Shown: positions 1 to 10,440, counted from the stretch's first letter. The stretch: DNA of 64,000 nt from Lutjanus erythropterus (GCA_020091685.1 CM034608.1:2632505-2696504); one strand, 5' to 3'. Program-made: numbers and translations. Notes: generated by a model not told the origin, from the sequence alone.

Positions 1-262
1 CGTGTATTGACTCTGGCATATTCTGGCATAACCAGCAGTTACTCAGATTATGTTCACGTGCATATTCAATCATTAAACTAAGGGTAGAGTTTGTTTTGGC
101 CATTTTAGGTATCTGAGCACTCTGAGCTGTCGGTGTGTGAGAGGATGCTGCTTTAGAACCTGTCTGAAGTACAGAGGAAAAGAGCATTTCATGCAAGTAT
201 TCATCATGTTCATCATGTTCACGATTTTCACAACTTCTTATCTCCCCTGGCTCTCTGAAAAT
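1..262 (-). pseudogene. env: Retroviral env surface protein with CWLC motif, cut by the window edge
   Basis: After stops at 296-298 and 263-265, an open frame of 87 codons runs to the window edge. It has an acidic His/Glu/Asp stretch, then two N-glycosylation sites and the motif N-C-W-L-C (CWLC at 26-37). C-W-x-C is the disulfide-exchange motif of the surface subunit in gamma-type and many fish retroviruses. The transmembrane subunit should lie to the left, outside the window. The two stops upstream show that env is also broken. Confidence 0.75.
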
Positions 263-295
263 TCACTTCCCATTCTTTACAATCGGGACTGGTCT

Positions 296-820
296 TCAGT
301 TGTAACTTTGTAACACCATAACTCTACATTTTTTGATGGTGGGTGGGGTGTACTTGACTCTCACAGCATTCTTTGAGGTTTGAGAAAGCTCAATTCGTTT
401 TGCGTGTAGTATATTCCACCACCATCTATTTCTAGCCTTGAAATCAGGGCTTGCAACCAAACAATCATTCAATTTACATCGGTCATTAGGACATTCAAAT
501 ATGATTGGATCCACCTCTCTCCTGGTCCGGTTTAGACTCTCATAGCTGGGTTCAGTAATGTTCCAGAGAACCTGCAAGTGGTTATTCTTATTTAATGTTT
601 GTGCAGTGAACAACCTTACTTTGTTGTAGGCACATTGGTGCTTGTCCATCAGTCTCCTTCGGCACCCAGTGATGTGACTATCACCTTGTCCATGGTGACA
701 GGCACTCCGGCACTTGTTGTTTTGGGTTTTGAGGCCTGGACCTGGTTTCCTGCTTAGCCAAGCAGGGGCGCGTGGCAAGGGGCTCTGTCTGGAGCGGTCA
801 CCCTCTGGGGTGAGAAGCAT
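296..820 (-). pseudogene. env: Retroviral env surface protein, N-terminal part (likely)
   Basis: A 174-codon frame between the integrase and a clear env motif further on. It is Cys-rich with two N-glycosylation sites (WNITEP, LNRTRR), as expected of a surface glycoprotein. No convincing signal peptide is visible at its start, so the true start may be spliced from or lie in another frame near 900. It ends in TGA at 296-298. Assignment rests mainly on position and on the motif downstream. Confidence 0.6.
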
Positions 821-969
821 GGGCCGTGGCGGTGGGTGCCCTCTCTCCTGAGGGGCACCAGGTCTGCGGTTCCTTCTGCATCACGGAGGAGGAGGTCACC
901 TGAGGCTGCTGAGGGCAGGCTCTGCCCAAGATCCCAGTAGCACAAGGAGGAACAGGAGGAGCCATCAGC

Positions 970-1485
970 TTAATTGCCCTGCGTGGCTGCCCTCTTGGTG
1001 GGACCTGGAGGTGCAGCCCTGCACCTGGTGGCGTGGACCCATTCTGCTAGGCCCTCAAGCTTTAGAGCCGTTCTCGTCACCACTAGCACTTGGAATGGAC
1101 CTTCCCACCTGGAAGATAAAGAAACTTTGTCCAGGGACTTAATTAGTACAAAATCTCCAACTTTAAAAGGATGAAGAGGTCTCTCCAGGGGTTTCGGGAG
1201 TCTGTCCGCCACCTGTTTGTGAAACCTTCTCAATGTTTCTGTTAGTTTCATTACATACTCTGTCATGTTATCATCAGTCCAAAGCAGAGTTACTTTGTGG
1301 GGAGTTAAAGGTGGGCTTGACCCTGTGGACATGGGCCTCCCCATCAACACTTCATGTGGGCTCAGACCTGTGGTTGCACTTGGTGTGCTACGGATGGAGT
1401 ACAAAACTAGTGGCAATGTGTCAACCCACTTCATATTAGTGGCCATCATTGTTTTGGTCAGTTTTTCTTTAATCGTGGAATTCAT
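970..1485 (-). pseudogene. Integrase C-terminal region (fragment)
   Basis: A 171-codon frame continues from the helix after the catalytic Glu (MNSTIKEKL, then WVDTLPLVLYSIRSTP and GLSPHEVLMGRP, all usual for gamma-type integrase). It ends with the SH3-like DNA-binding fold (GDFVLIKSLD, WEGPFQVLVVT, WVHATRCR). It is followed by the env region. Confidence 0.92.
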
Positions 1486-1780
1486 CCTTTCTACCTGGCC
1501 TGAACTCTGCGGGTGAGAGGGGACATGTAGCTGCCATCTGAAACCCTAGCACTTTAGATAAAGCCTGAGTCAATTTAGCCCTGAAGGCTGGCCCTTTATC
1601 ACTGTTGATCCCTTTTGGTACTCCAAACCTAGGAATCACATCTTCTCTCCTAGTGGGATATGCTTCTACCCATTTAGAGAACCTGTCTACAATTACTAAC
1701 AAGTACTTGTAGCCTTGACAATTTGGCATATGTACAAAATCGATTTGCATATTTACAAAAGGACCTGATGGCGGTTCCAA
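1469..1780 (-). pseudogene. Integrase catalytic core (fragment)
   Basis: The frame begins with the core strand MQIDFVH (first Asp) and has the conserved YLLVIVDRFSKWVEAYP strand and helix start. The second Asp is in INSDKGPAF. Near 1510 a one-base frameshift moves the reading out of the helix carrying the catalytic Glu; that Glu is encoded in the neighbouring frame that continues at 1485. A short piece between the first and second Asp also looks shortened, since only about 20 residues separate the two motifs where about 55 would be usual. Confidence 0.87.
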
Positions 1781-1784
1781 ATGG

Positions 1785-2000
1785 TCATGTTTTACAGCGC
1801 TTCCTTTTTTTTCTGGTTAGTTGACATGTCATGCATGTATCTACCAGTGTTTGTGAAACTTGTGTTATGCCAGGCGCAAACCATTGTGATCGAATGACAT
1901 CATTTATTCCCCCTTTTCCTACATGTGTGGGACAGATCGGGGACAGACGGGATGGCCATCGGGGTGGAGCCACAAGCCAGTCTCCGGATGTGGTGCACAA
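1785..2000 (-). pseudogene. Integrase zinc-binding domain (fragment)
   Basis: The 71-codon frame keeps the second His and the C-x-x-C of the HHCC zinc domain (H in THVGKGG, then CMTC), with the spacing of retroviral integrase. It is one or two bases out of phase with the RT frame before it and ends in a stop after a basic stretch, just before the catalytic core opens. Confidence 0.8.
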
Positions 2001-4198
2001 CCTTTACGAGACCATATGTATTTTTCCCTATCATCAGCGCAGCTTTGCAAAGCTACGACATCATTGAAGGAAGGTACACATGTCGGCGTAGGAGGTTGTG
2101 TGGAGGTACACTGACGTACCATGGAGGAAGAGGAAATGGCTGCTTGTTTGGCTGCAGCATCAGCCCGCGCATTCCCACGTGTTACTGGATCAGAACCATG
2201 GGTATGAGCAGCACACTTTATGATCACAAGTTGGGATGGAAGCAAAATAGCCTCTAGTAGGTCTGCTACCAGAGAATGGTGTTGTATTGGTATACCTGAG
2301 GAAGTCAAGAAGCCTCTTAATTTCCATAATTGACCAAAGTCATGCGCAACCCCAAATGCATATCTGGAATCAGTGTAGATAGTGGCCACTTTGTCTTTAG
2401 TTAGAATACAGGCTCTCGTGAGGGCGTACAACTCAGCGGCCTGTGCAGAGGTGCCATTAGGTAATGCACGTGCCTCTAGTACTTCCCAGTCACTCACTAC
2501 TGCATAGCCAGCAAGGTGTTGATGATCAGAGGGTCTGCATGCTGAGCCATCCGTGTACAAAATCATGTCAGAATTAGCTATTGGTGTCTGCAACAAGTCT
2601 GGCCTTGGGGAGGTGCACGTGTCAATAGTGGTAACACAATCATGATCATCATCCATGTCCACTCGAGGTAAGAGAGTGGCTGGGTTTAATGGAGGTGAGC
2701 GTTTCAAGGTGATGTGGGAGCTGGAAAGAATGATAGCCTCACAACCTGAGCGACGAGCAGCTGTCATATGCTGTGTAGCAGATGTGTCCATGATATGCAA
2801 GACAGAGTGAGGGACATGCACTACACAGTCATGAGCCAGCACTATGGGAGATGACTTGTCTATCATTGTGGCAACAGCAGCCACTGACCTTAGACAACCC
2901 GGCATACCTCGAGCCCCTGGGTCTAGCTTAGCAGAGTAGTACGCTACAAGGCGATAACGTGACCCATGTTTCTGTACCAGGATGCCAGTGGTGAAACCAT
3001 CTGTCTCATGAACATGCAAGTGGAAAGGCTGGTTGCAATCCGGCAGGCCTAGAGCAGGGGCTGACATGAGAGCCTTTTTAATGTCCACAAAAGCTCTGTG
3101 CATCTCATCAGTCCATTGAACGACAGAAGGGGCTGCCTGAAGAGTGGCCGGTCGCAATACCGAGTCCATAGCCGCGTAGCCATGAACCCAGTGTCTGCAA
3201 AAGTTAGCCATCCCCAGGAAGGATAACAAATCCTTTCGAGTCTTTGGGGGAGGCATTTCGGAGAGGAGTTTCACTCTCTCTGGTGACAACAGTCGTTGTC
3301 CATTTATCAGGACATGTCCCAGGTATGTCACCTCTGGCAGACAAAACTGTAACTTTGTCAGCGAAGCTCTGTGACCACACTTAGCAAGTCTTTTCATCAG
3401 CCTTACAGAGTCCGCCTTACATGCCTCCTTCGATGGGGAAGCGATCAACAGGTCATCTGCGTACTGTAGAAGCGTGCTACCACCCGGTGATTCCAAATCA
3501 TCGGGATCACTTTTAACCGCTGCAGCGTACACTCCCGGACTTTCAACATAGCCCTGACTCAAGGTAGTCCATGTGAGTTGTCTGCCTTTAAAGGTAAATG
3601 CAAACAGGTACTGGCTATCTGGGTGCAATGGAACTGAAAAGAAGGCCGAACTCAAATCAATGACTGTGTAGTGTGTCGAATTAGGTGGCAGTGAGGCTAA
3701 AATAGAATTAGTATCTGGTACCACTGGAGTCATTGGCACAACAATGTTGTTGATAGCTTGCAAGTCTTGCACAACTCGCCACTCATTTGGACGATTAGGC
3801 TTTTGGATGGGTAAAATGGGAGTGTTACATGGACTGGTGGTTTCTACCAGTACCCCTTGATCCAGCAATGATTGGATTACAGGTCCAATGCCTGCAATTG
3901 ACCTTGAAGGTAAATGGTACTGTTTGATCATTGGCAACTTAGCATTTGGCTTCAAAGTTACTTTCTGAGGCTGTGCAGATTTTACAAATCCCACGTGATT
4001 CTTATGTTTTGCCCATAGTGAGGAAGGTACCTCTAAGAGCTCTGAAGGGGGACCATATTGAATTGGAGCGGGTGGCTGTTGACATAGAAATGTACTTTGT
4101 GGTAGTAAGATTTGATCGTTTAAGTTCAACATGTACAGATCCTCACCTAAAGGTGGTATTAACTGTGAGTGAGAATCTGCCTTTGTTGTTCTTAACAA
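1919..4198 (-). pseudogene. pol: Retroviral reverse transcriptase and RNase H
   Basis: A 759-codon open stretch, the best-kept part of the provirus. RT: fingers from about residue 85, first catalytic Asp in VIDLSSAFF (about 180), an LSQG box (about 214) where LPQG is usual, and YADD (about 246-249). The thumb and connection run to about 530. RNase H has YTDGSA (Asp about 550), an AAELYAL Glu (about 589), YTDSRYA (Asp about 610), and the last His and Asp near 666-680. The frame then leaves the integrase frame: its last 25 or so codons are out of frame with the integrase Zn domain it overlaps at 1919-2000. So RT and RNase H keep their catalytic residues while the polyprotein is broken. It is much closer to retroviral pol than to Gypsy elements because of the following env. 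Confidence 0.93.
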
Positions 4199-4204
4199 CA
4201 GAGC

Positions 4205-4924
4205 TCAAGCTGTCATTTTAGCAACACTGTCAGGTTCATGTCCCGATGCAACAGCACTGATGACATGAGGTGGAATATCTTGCACATTATACAATTGATG
4301 TTGTTGATCAGATAATTGGATTGGTAAAGCGCACCCTTGGGGTCCCACAAACAAGACTGGCTCACATTGCAACCACTGTTGTGTGTTCAACAGGGTATCA
4401 GCATTCAGTTTGTATTCTGAGGAGGGGTTGTGTGCGGCAGTGCACTGACATTGGAAGATGGCCCTCATTGCAGACATCAATGTTGCACAGGCTAGCAATG
4501 ACCTAGCCACCTGTTGGATATTCATCAAGGTGAAAGTGGTCAGCATGTTAAAATCAGGTAGTGCCCAGTGATACAAACAATTGTTCACGTTTTGTAGAAA
4601 CTGAACAGCTTGTACAGCTCTATCGTCAGGGATGGACAAAAACAATCCATCTGGAGTGCAATGAATAGTAGCATGTAGTTTACATACTAGATCTCTGCCC
4701 ATCAAATTTATAGGGCTGTTTTCAGAGATGAGGAATGAGTGTTGTATCTGTGACCCTTCAAAATTTACATTGGATTTAGATGACACTGGCTCTGCAATAG
4801 GGACGCCTGAGACACCCACTGTAGTGACAAAATGAGATGTTGGTGTACACACATGCTCAGCTGCTCTTACAGTAGATTCCACTGTGGGTGTGTGTGTGTG
4901 TGTGTGGGGGGGGGGGTTCAGCAA
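4205..4924 (-). pseudogene. pro: Retroviral protease C-terminal half plus protease-RT linker
   Basis: This 239-codon frame shows a pattern of a retropepsin back half, ending with the conserved G-R-D-L (residues in NLMGRDLVCKL), about 75-85 residues in. The front half with the catalytic D-T/S-G is missing, so it cannot be a working protease. The remaining 130 residues form a Cys- and Gln-rich linker before the RT frame. The frame ends just before the RT frame opens at 4198, so a frameshift or stop separates them. It overlaps the gag remnant in another frame through the repeat at 4889-4916. Confidence 0.75.
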
Positions 4925-5147
4925 TCGTCTTACTGGTGTGCTCTAGCGTTCTTTTTGACATAGCTGGTGAAGTTGCTTTAGCAGTTAGCTCATGGGACTT
5001 TAAGACTGGTTTCGGGGAGGTAGAGTCAGGATTGCGAGAGGTTTTTAAGATTGGTCTGGGTGAGGTGGAAACATTATAGCAAGTGGTTCTTGGAGAATTG
5101 ACCATAGGTCTGTGTCTGGGCTCTGCTGTGGACTGATTATTACCCAT
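4857..5147 (-). pseudogene. gag: Retroviral gag N-terminus (remnant)
   Basis: A 96-codon frame begins MGNNQS, with Gly2 placed as for N-myristoylation of a matrix protein, 600 bases downstream of the primer-binding site. The rest is rich in Ser, Pro and Lys and has two copies of a short SP-(R/K)-P-(I/V)-LK motif. It then runs into a His-Thr stretch encoded by a (GT)n tract and ends. A normal gag would continue for some 400-500 codons with capsid and nucleocapsid; none of that is present before the protease remnant starts. I infer an internal deletion, with the dinucleotide tract at or near the joint. It could instead be an unusual leader peptide. Confidence 0.5.
4889..4916. repeat. (TG)n followed by a G run
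   Basis: About nine TG units followed by eleven G. It lies where the gag remnant frame gives way to the protease frame, so length change here may have caused the frameshift. Confidence 0.9.
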
Positions 5148-5721
5148 TGCAATATTCAGATCAACACTTCAAACACATATACAGCACAGCAAATACAAGC
5201 AACACATTACAAAATACTTCAGCAGCAACATGGGACTTCACACCCTTGTATTTTCATTAGCATTTAAATTTGGTAAAGTGGTTACAGTATGAGACTTTCA
5301 AGATTTCAAATTTCTTTATTTTGTGTACACAATTCGGCACCTATGCCTCTGAAGCAGAACTTAGCAGAGCCTCTTTGTTCCCTCAGGTCATAGATGCACT
5401 CACAGATATTGGTTAACCGAAATAAGCCTATTTCATCGTACCCCGGAACGTCTTCCCAAGGGTTAACTTCACTGTGCACTCTTATCTAAGATGGGCTCAG
5501 CCCGCAGCTGTCCCGGAACCAAACACTTGATATCAGCCTCAGATTTACCGACCACAGACATTACTTTAAAATTCCACTTTTACACATATATTTGTTTTTC
5601 ACATATGAGTTGAACCAATGCTTTAAATTTGCTTTACTTTTATTTTAGTTATAGCTGAATTTGCTACGCATTAATTTTAGATTCCGTCAAACTCAAACAT
5701 GGTAAGGCAAAGGAATTGATT

Positions 5722-5736
5722 TGCACTTACCAGTTT
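5722..5736 (-). other. Likely major splice donor of the retrovirus
   Basis: The minus strand reads AAACTG|GTAAGTGC, a near-consensus donor, about 20 bases downstream of the primer-binding site. Simple retroviruses use a leader donor here to make env mRNA. The acceptor was not identified. From here to 5148 the leader has no frame I can assign. Confidence 0.45.
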
Positions 5737-5748
5737 GTTGTTCTATTG

Positions 5749-5768
5749 GAATCCTGCCGACAACGCCA
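5749..5768 (-). other. Retroviral primer-binding site, tRNA-Ser type
   Basis: On the plus strand this reads as a tRNA 3' end: GAATCCTGCCGACAACGCCA, including CCA. It agrees with the vertebrate tRNA-Ser(AGA) 3' end at 19 of 20 bases as I recall that tRNA. It sits three bases inside the inferred LTR end, where a primer site must be. Most gamma-type retroviruses use Pro, and other tRNAs are known in fish families. Confidence 0.75.
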
Positions 5769-5771
5769 AAT

Positions 5772-6040
5772 TGTAGTGGAAATTCTGAAGACTGGTTCAC
5801 TCAGACACTGAAGAAGAGTTTGGGAATCCCAGATGAATTACACAGGAGTGTTTAATGAAGCTCGATCAAGGAGAATTCAGATTAGCAATACACCGAGAAT
5901 ATTGTGACTGCCAACCCAATTCTGAAGGTTACTTCTCGAGTGAAGGTATTTAACTGTCCCCTGACATTCCCTGGAATTTGACACGCTACCTTGTATGGGC
6001 CTGATGTGTCTATCTATGTGTACACAAATTCTATTGGGCA
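5772..6040 (-). promoter_or_regulatory. 5' LTR, inner part (R/U5 and promoter), outer end not found
   Basis: The LTR is taken to end at 5772 on the minus strand with ACTACA, three bases before the primer-binding site, as retroviral LTRs end in CA. Moving outward there is an ATTAAA poly(A)-like signal (about 5844-5849), a TTAAATA TATA-like box (about 5946-5953) and a CCAAT box (about 6032-6036), spaced as in a retroviral U3-R-U5. These are weak matches read by eye. The second LTR is outside the window, so LTR length and TSD cannot be checked here. Confidence 0.4.
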
Positions 6041-6840
6041 TAAGTGAAAAACAAGAAGCTATGCACCTCTTTGCTCTAAATCACTGTATCTGTCGGCCTT
6101 GCTCATGTATTGTGCCCTGAGAGAGTGTGGAGTCTGTCTGCCCAATAAGCCATAACCTTGGGACCTCAGGAGAAAGTATCTAGGGGATGCACTACTCTCC
6201 TACTTGGACAGCTGTGGACTGTAGTTGCGCAGAGTAATCAACTACTAGTGTGCCTGTTCAGGTTAGATGACCTGTGACTGGACCCTTCATGTATGCACAT
6301 ACACATACCCTGTAAATAGACATACCCTCGTGTAAATACATCAAAACACCTTAGTAAATGTTTGACCTGGAAAGAACCTCTTTTTTCCCCCTCCCACGAT
6401 CCTAAACCCTTCCTGCTGGTCAAACATGGTGCACTGTAGGCTTAGTTTTAAATTATGCATACATCAAACTAATCTTAGCTTATGTTTCCCTGATCTGTAT
6501 TAGAAATGGCTGCCGGATTTCTGTGTAGATTTAGACATGTCACCATTTATTTTATACATCAGTTGCTCATAAGAGGCAGTTTCTGATGGGGCTGTGAACC
6601 ATTCAGAGTAAGTGTGGTTGTTCCCTCCTGCTCAGTGTCTTAATATGACCCTGTTTGCTGTGGTGAGAGCAACGTTGAGCCACTGGGCCTTCTTCTGGTC
6701 CATTCTCTCATTTCCTTTTAAGCTTTTCAGGAAGCACAGACCAGGAGTAAGACCAACACTTACGCTCAAACTGTCACTGATCTTTTTTCTGACTCTCTGC
6801 CAATAGGTGGCTAGGCTGGGATAACACACAACAATCACAA
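6041..6840. other. No gene seen; probably outer LTR and flank
   Basis: Part of this stretch may be the outer U3 of the retroviral LTR, whose edge I could not find. A TATAAAA on the minus strand near 6552 is an alternative LTR promoter position. No open frame matches anything I recognise. Confidence 0.4.
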
Positions 6841-6844
6841 CATC

Positions 6845-7750
6845 ACCAGCAGAGGTTTGAATGACTCTATCCTGCCCTATACTTTGTCACAGGCGTCCAG
6901 TAGAGTCGGTTGAGTATTTTGAAGCATCTCTCATTGGATTTAACATCTCCTTCATTAGTTGATTCCACTCATCATCTTCATATGTTACTCTTAAATCCCT
7001 TTCCCACACAGTTTTTAGGCCTAAGGTAGTGCCATTAAATCCATCAATAAGATGGTTATAAATTTGACCTGGTAAGTGAGGAAGTTCACTAAACAATTTC
7101 ACTTTAGAGCAAACAGAGGATTGATTAAGTATCCCAGTGCCTATAAGGCCTGCCTTAAACAGACAGTCTCTAAGCTGGAGAAATCATCAGAAATCTTTTC
7201 TCTGCAGATTGTAAAGTTCTCTTAATGCATCAAATGTTCGTAAGGTATTGTTATGATAGAGACATCTGATGTGCTTAATGCAATCACTTTACCAGTATTT
7301 CCAAAAGAACACCTTTCCTCCTATTTGCAATTGATTATTCCATATTGAGGCTGACCCTGTCAGGAAGGAGAGTGATCCCTCTCTCTAATGCATATGAAGC
7401 CGGATATTGCTAGTGTGGGAGATTATTGGATTCTGGATGTCACTTTTTGGACATTGGTTCAAATAGTCTGTTGCCCCGAATGGAAATTCAGTTCTTCCCC
7501 TAAATCTACCCATAAGGGTCTGTCCTCTCAACTTGAAAGGACGGAGACTATCTGAGCCCCCATGAATGCTATTTTAGCCTGCAGTCTTGTTAACTTCATC
7601 CTAAGCATTTTCCCAAATAAATTGACATTTTATCTATAGCCTGGAATGTGATTTCTGGTATACTCAAAGGTAACATACTTAGGAGGTAGTTCAGTTTGGG
7701 AGCTATAATCATGTTTATAGCTCAGATATTTGCTGAGCCAGATTTTACAG
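6845..7750 (-). mobile_element. L1/Tx1-type LINE, 3' part of ORF2, decayed
   Basis: The minus strand, read over several frame breaks, gives the region after the RT of an L1-like ORF2: a stretch like FPFGATDYL, then SDIQNPIISHTSNIRL, FFWKYW, LPHLPGQIYNHL and VWERDL. The last 71 codons are open (6887-7102). Several stops and frameshifts show it is dead. The RT core itself is not present. Confidence 0.75.
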
Positions 7751-8099
7751 GAAGTTAATGATTAATTATTAATTGATTCATTTCCACATAACAATTTAGC
7801 TGATGTACGTGTATTAATTGCTAAGTAATCGAGGGTCTAGAAATTGTATAAGCAAAGTCTACTTACAGACAGGTGACACATTTTGAAACATGAAAATTTG
7901 TCGTGTTTTTCTTTAGTTTCTCACCTGTGTGAAAATTCTATCACATAGTTTTGATTGATAACAGCACAATAACATCTGATTTAATATGATGAAGGAGTGA
8001 AATAATCATTTTGTATTTATATCTTTTACCACAGCTGCAAAGTGGTGGAAAAGCTTGAAAATGCACTTTGAGAATGCGTGAAAAGTGCTTCAGTGGGTT
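7751..8099. other. No gene or repeat recognised
   Basis: AT-rich sequence without a convincing frame, RNA gene or tandem repeat. Confidence 0.5.
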
Positions 8100-8440
8100 C
8101 AAGATTGGGAACCAGTGCTCTAGAGTGCCCTTTTCATGGAGAAAACATGATAAAGAGCCCTCTTCAGTGTCCTTCTAGTGGACAAAATGTGATAAAGTTA
8201 AAGTGCCCATCTAATGGGTAAAAATCTGGTAATGTGCCCAACTGAACTGATTAAATATTGGTGGTCAAAGGTCACTGTGACCTCATGTGTGTCCAGTTCT
8301 CATGAAGGCAATATCTCAGGAACACTAGGAGGGAAGTTCTTCAAACTTGGAGCAAGTGTCCACTTGGACTGAAGGATGAACTGATTAGATTTTGGTGGTC
8401 AAAGGCCAGGGTAGCCTCACTACATGAAAACACACAAATA
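8100..8440. repeat. Fish interspersed repeat with two related units
   Basis: Two imperfect units carry the same core, TGATTAGATTTTGGTGGTCA and a close variant, each followed by AAAGG(T/C). An older set of three about 50-bp motifs (GTGCCC...GATAAAG) precedes them. I recognise the type from many fish genomes but cannot name its class. Confidence 0.6.
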
Positions 8441-8599
8441 CACACAAATATCTAATAGACAGCTGACTTCTCACTCTTCTTAATCGGCCACTAGGGGCCA
8501 CAAGTGATCAACAACTGCTTCAGTCTGAAATCTTGTTTTAGCTCAGGACAACTTATGTGGAGGTCATGTTAATGTTGGTGGAACTTTGCAAATCTCTGC

Positions 8600-8715
8600 T
8601 GATTGCATGTGGCAGTTGTGGTGACATTGCAGTAGGTGCTTCACCATCTGTTGCCTGGCAGGGATCTGCACTCTACTGAGTGACCTCTTCTAGTTTCTGC
8701 TGAATTAGTTCAAAT
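8600..8715 (+). repeat. Dispersed repeat, inverted partner at 37415-37500
   Basis: About 85 bp here (core GGTGCTTCACCATC and GCCTGGCAGGGATC) recur in reverse orientation at 37415-37500 with roughly 85% identity by eye. No coding capacity. The class is unknown. Confidence 0.8.
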
Positions 8716-9224
8716 GTAAGCAACGCTCCTTTACCAAATAAATGCTTCAGTTACAATCCTCATCTTTACATCTTAAATCTGAGCAGGCTGGAGTGACATC
8801 TGTGTTGCAGCATATTGGAGCCATGAAGACACCGTTTCTAAGTGACATAGTAACTTTTTTATTGCTTGGCAGACTTACGGGCTTCTTTATATACAGAACA
8901 CTTTTCAAGTAATAAGCACAAAGTGCTCTCCAAAGCCATAGTTTGTATATTAAACAGCCTTTCTAATAACAGTCTGTGGCTCCATCTCACTCTTTGGACT
9001 GCAGTACTAATTTTTGCGCATGCAGTGGCTACATATCGCTCCTTTAATAACAAATTATCAGAATTACTGTTGGATTTTACTCTAAATTATTCTAAACGTA
9101 TGTTTTAACTCTTCTGACATGACACAAACACCCCAACCCCTTGTCCTGAATTTCACCCTGTGCAACAGTATTGTTACAACTAACATCATCACCAACTCCT
9201 GCAAGAATGGCTGTCTTTGTTTTG
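8716..9224. other. No gene seen
   Basis: Short open frames on both strands around 8860-9110 overlap each other and match nothing I know. Confidence 0.5.
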
Positions 9225-9690
9225 AGTAGTGTTAAGAGCCAATGACAAGAAGTCATCTTTCCAGTGTTAATAAGTTTTGGGACATCCAGCGTTTTATGTC
9301 ATATAGGAAGATATGTAGTGAAGCTCATATACTGGTGTCAGAAGGCTTAAATGAAGAATACAGCTGTGTATCATCAGCATAGCTATGGGAAGAGATGTCA
9401 TGATGATGGATTGTAACATGTTCAGGGTAAACACAGCATGTCCCAGGACTGATCTTTGTGGTGTTACATGTTTAGTCTAAGCAGTTTGAGAGGTAAATTC
9501 ACCAATGGAAACAACAACTGTCCTGTTGATTAGGTATGAGGAAAACAAGTGGTGAAGAGTTCCAGTAATACCCACCCTCAGTTTCAGTCTGTCTGGCGGA
9601 TATGGTTGATGGTCACATGCTGCTCTGAGGTCATGCAATACTAACACAGAACACACACCACAGTCTGCAGCCATCAGACTGACTACACAT
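9225..9690 (-). mobile_element. L2/CR1-type LINE reverse transcriptase fragment
   Basis: The minus strand encodes, over frame breaks, the RT palm of an L2-like LINE: SVLVLHDLRAA (where DLSAAFD is usual), GITGTLHHLFSSYL, NRTVVVSIGEFTS, then in another frame SYADDTQLY with the catalytic Asp pair. The first open stretch is 9477-9674. The fragment has neither the endonuclease nor a 3' tail, so it is an old truncated piece. Confidence 0.82.
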
Positions 9691-10050
9691 TTGTGTGTGC
9701 TGTGCAGCTTGCAGAACCGGATTGAATCTTATTAAATTCATGTAGTAGTTTAGCAATTTTTTAAACAGCAATTTAACACAAGCGGGTTTCCAAGTTCCCA
9801 TGACAGCTGCTCAAGTGTGTAGTGTGAACCAGCTGTGAGGATACAATGTGTGTGGTGCGCTCTAATGAGGGATCAAAAGTGCTGGGCTGAGGTGAAAGTC
9901 CAAAGCTTCAAAAACACCGGATTCAAAGACACTTCTGGGTGAAATACTAACAAAGATGGCAGCATATGACAGATTTACCTTCAACATTTTGCCACAGAAT
10001 ATGGAATCTGTCTCAATAGAATGACTTTGAAAACACCAAATAACTTGTTT
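9691..10050. other. No gene seen
   Basis: Unassigned AT-rich sequence between a LINE piece and a SINE. Confidence 0.5.
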
Positions 10051-10051
10051 T

Positions 10052-10440
10052 AAGGGTGGCACGGTTGTGCAGTGGTTAGCACTGCAGCCTCACAGCAAGA
10101 AAGTCCTGAGTTTGATCCCCCAGCTCCCCAGCTGGGGCAGGGCCTTTCTGTGCAGAAACTCTGCTCTCTGTTCTCCCCGTGTCTGCGTGGGTTCTCATCG
10201 GGTTCTCCAGCTTCCTCCCACAGTCCAAAGACATGCATGCTAGGTTAATTGGTGATTCTAAATTGCCCGTAGGTGTGAATGTGAATGTGAGTGGTTGTCT
10301 GTCTCTATGCGTCAGTCCTGTGATGAACTGGTGACTTGTCCAGGGTGAACCCCGCCTCTCACCCAATGTCAGCTGGGATAGACTCCAGCTCCCCATGACC
10401 CTTTGGGAATAAGCGGTTACAGAAAATGAATGAATGAACT
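10052..10440 (+). mobile_element. tRNA-like SINE, full length
   Basis: It opens with GGGTGGCACGGTTGTGCAGT, has an A-box-like GTGCAGTGGTTAGCACTG and a B-box-like GAGTTTGATCC, so it resembles a tRNA-derived pol III head. The body (TCCTCCCACAGTCCAAAGAC, ATTGCCCGTAGGTGTGAATG, CAGCTGGGATAGACTCCAGC) is one of the commonest teleost repeats. It ends in a GAATGAATGAA tail. Orientation is given by head and tail. Confidence 0.85.

Larger units (their letters stand above)
1..6040 (-). mobile_element. Endogenous retrovirus, 5' part, broken, runs off the left edge
   Basis: Read on the minus strand, the order is LTR end, primer-binding site, splice donor, gag start, protease tail, RT-RNase H, integrase, env, which is the order of a simple retrovirus. 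The RT and integrase resemble gamma/epsilon-type fish retroviruses (YADD box, RNase H directly after RT, HHCC and D-D-E integrase). Every reading frame is broken by stops or frameshifts, and most of gag and the front half of protease are absent, so it cannot be active on its own. The env frame continues past position 1, so the 3' LTR is outside the window. The outer end of the 5' LTR could not be placed; 6040 is a minimum set by a CCAAT-like site. Confidence 0.93.

Noticed and set aside
1919..2257. Plus-strand frames opposite the retroviral pol
   Set aside because: They are antisense to a clear RNase H and integrase region.
6545..6560. TATAAAA on the minus strand as the retroviral promoter
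   Set aside because: It is about 780 bases from the LTR inner end with no poly(A) signal at a matching distance; the nearer TTAAATA/CCAAT pair fits better, but neither is proven.
10076..10396. 106-codon minus-strand frame
   Set aside because: It lies wholly inside a SINE.
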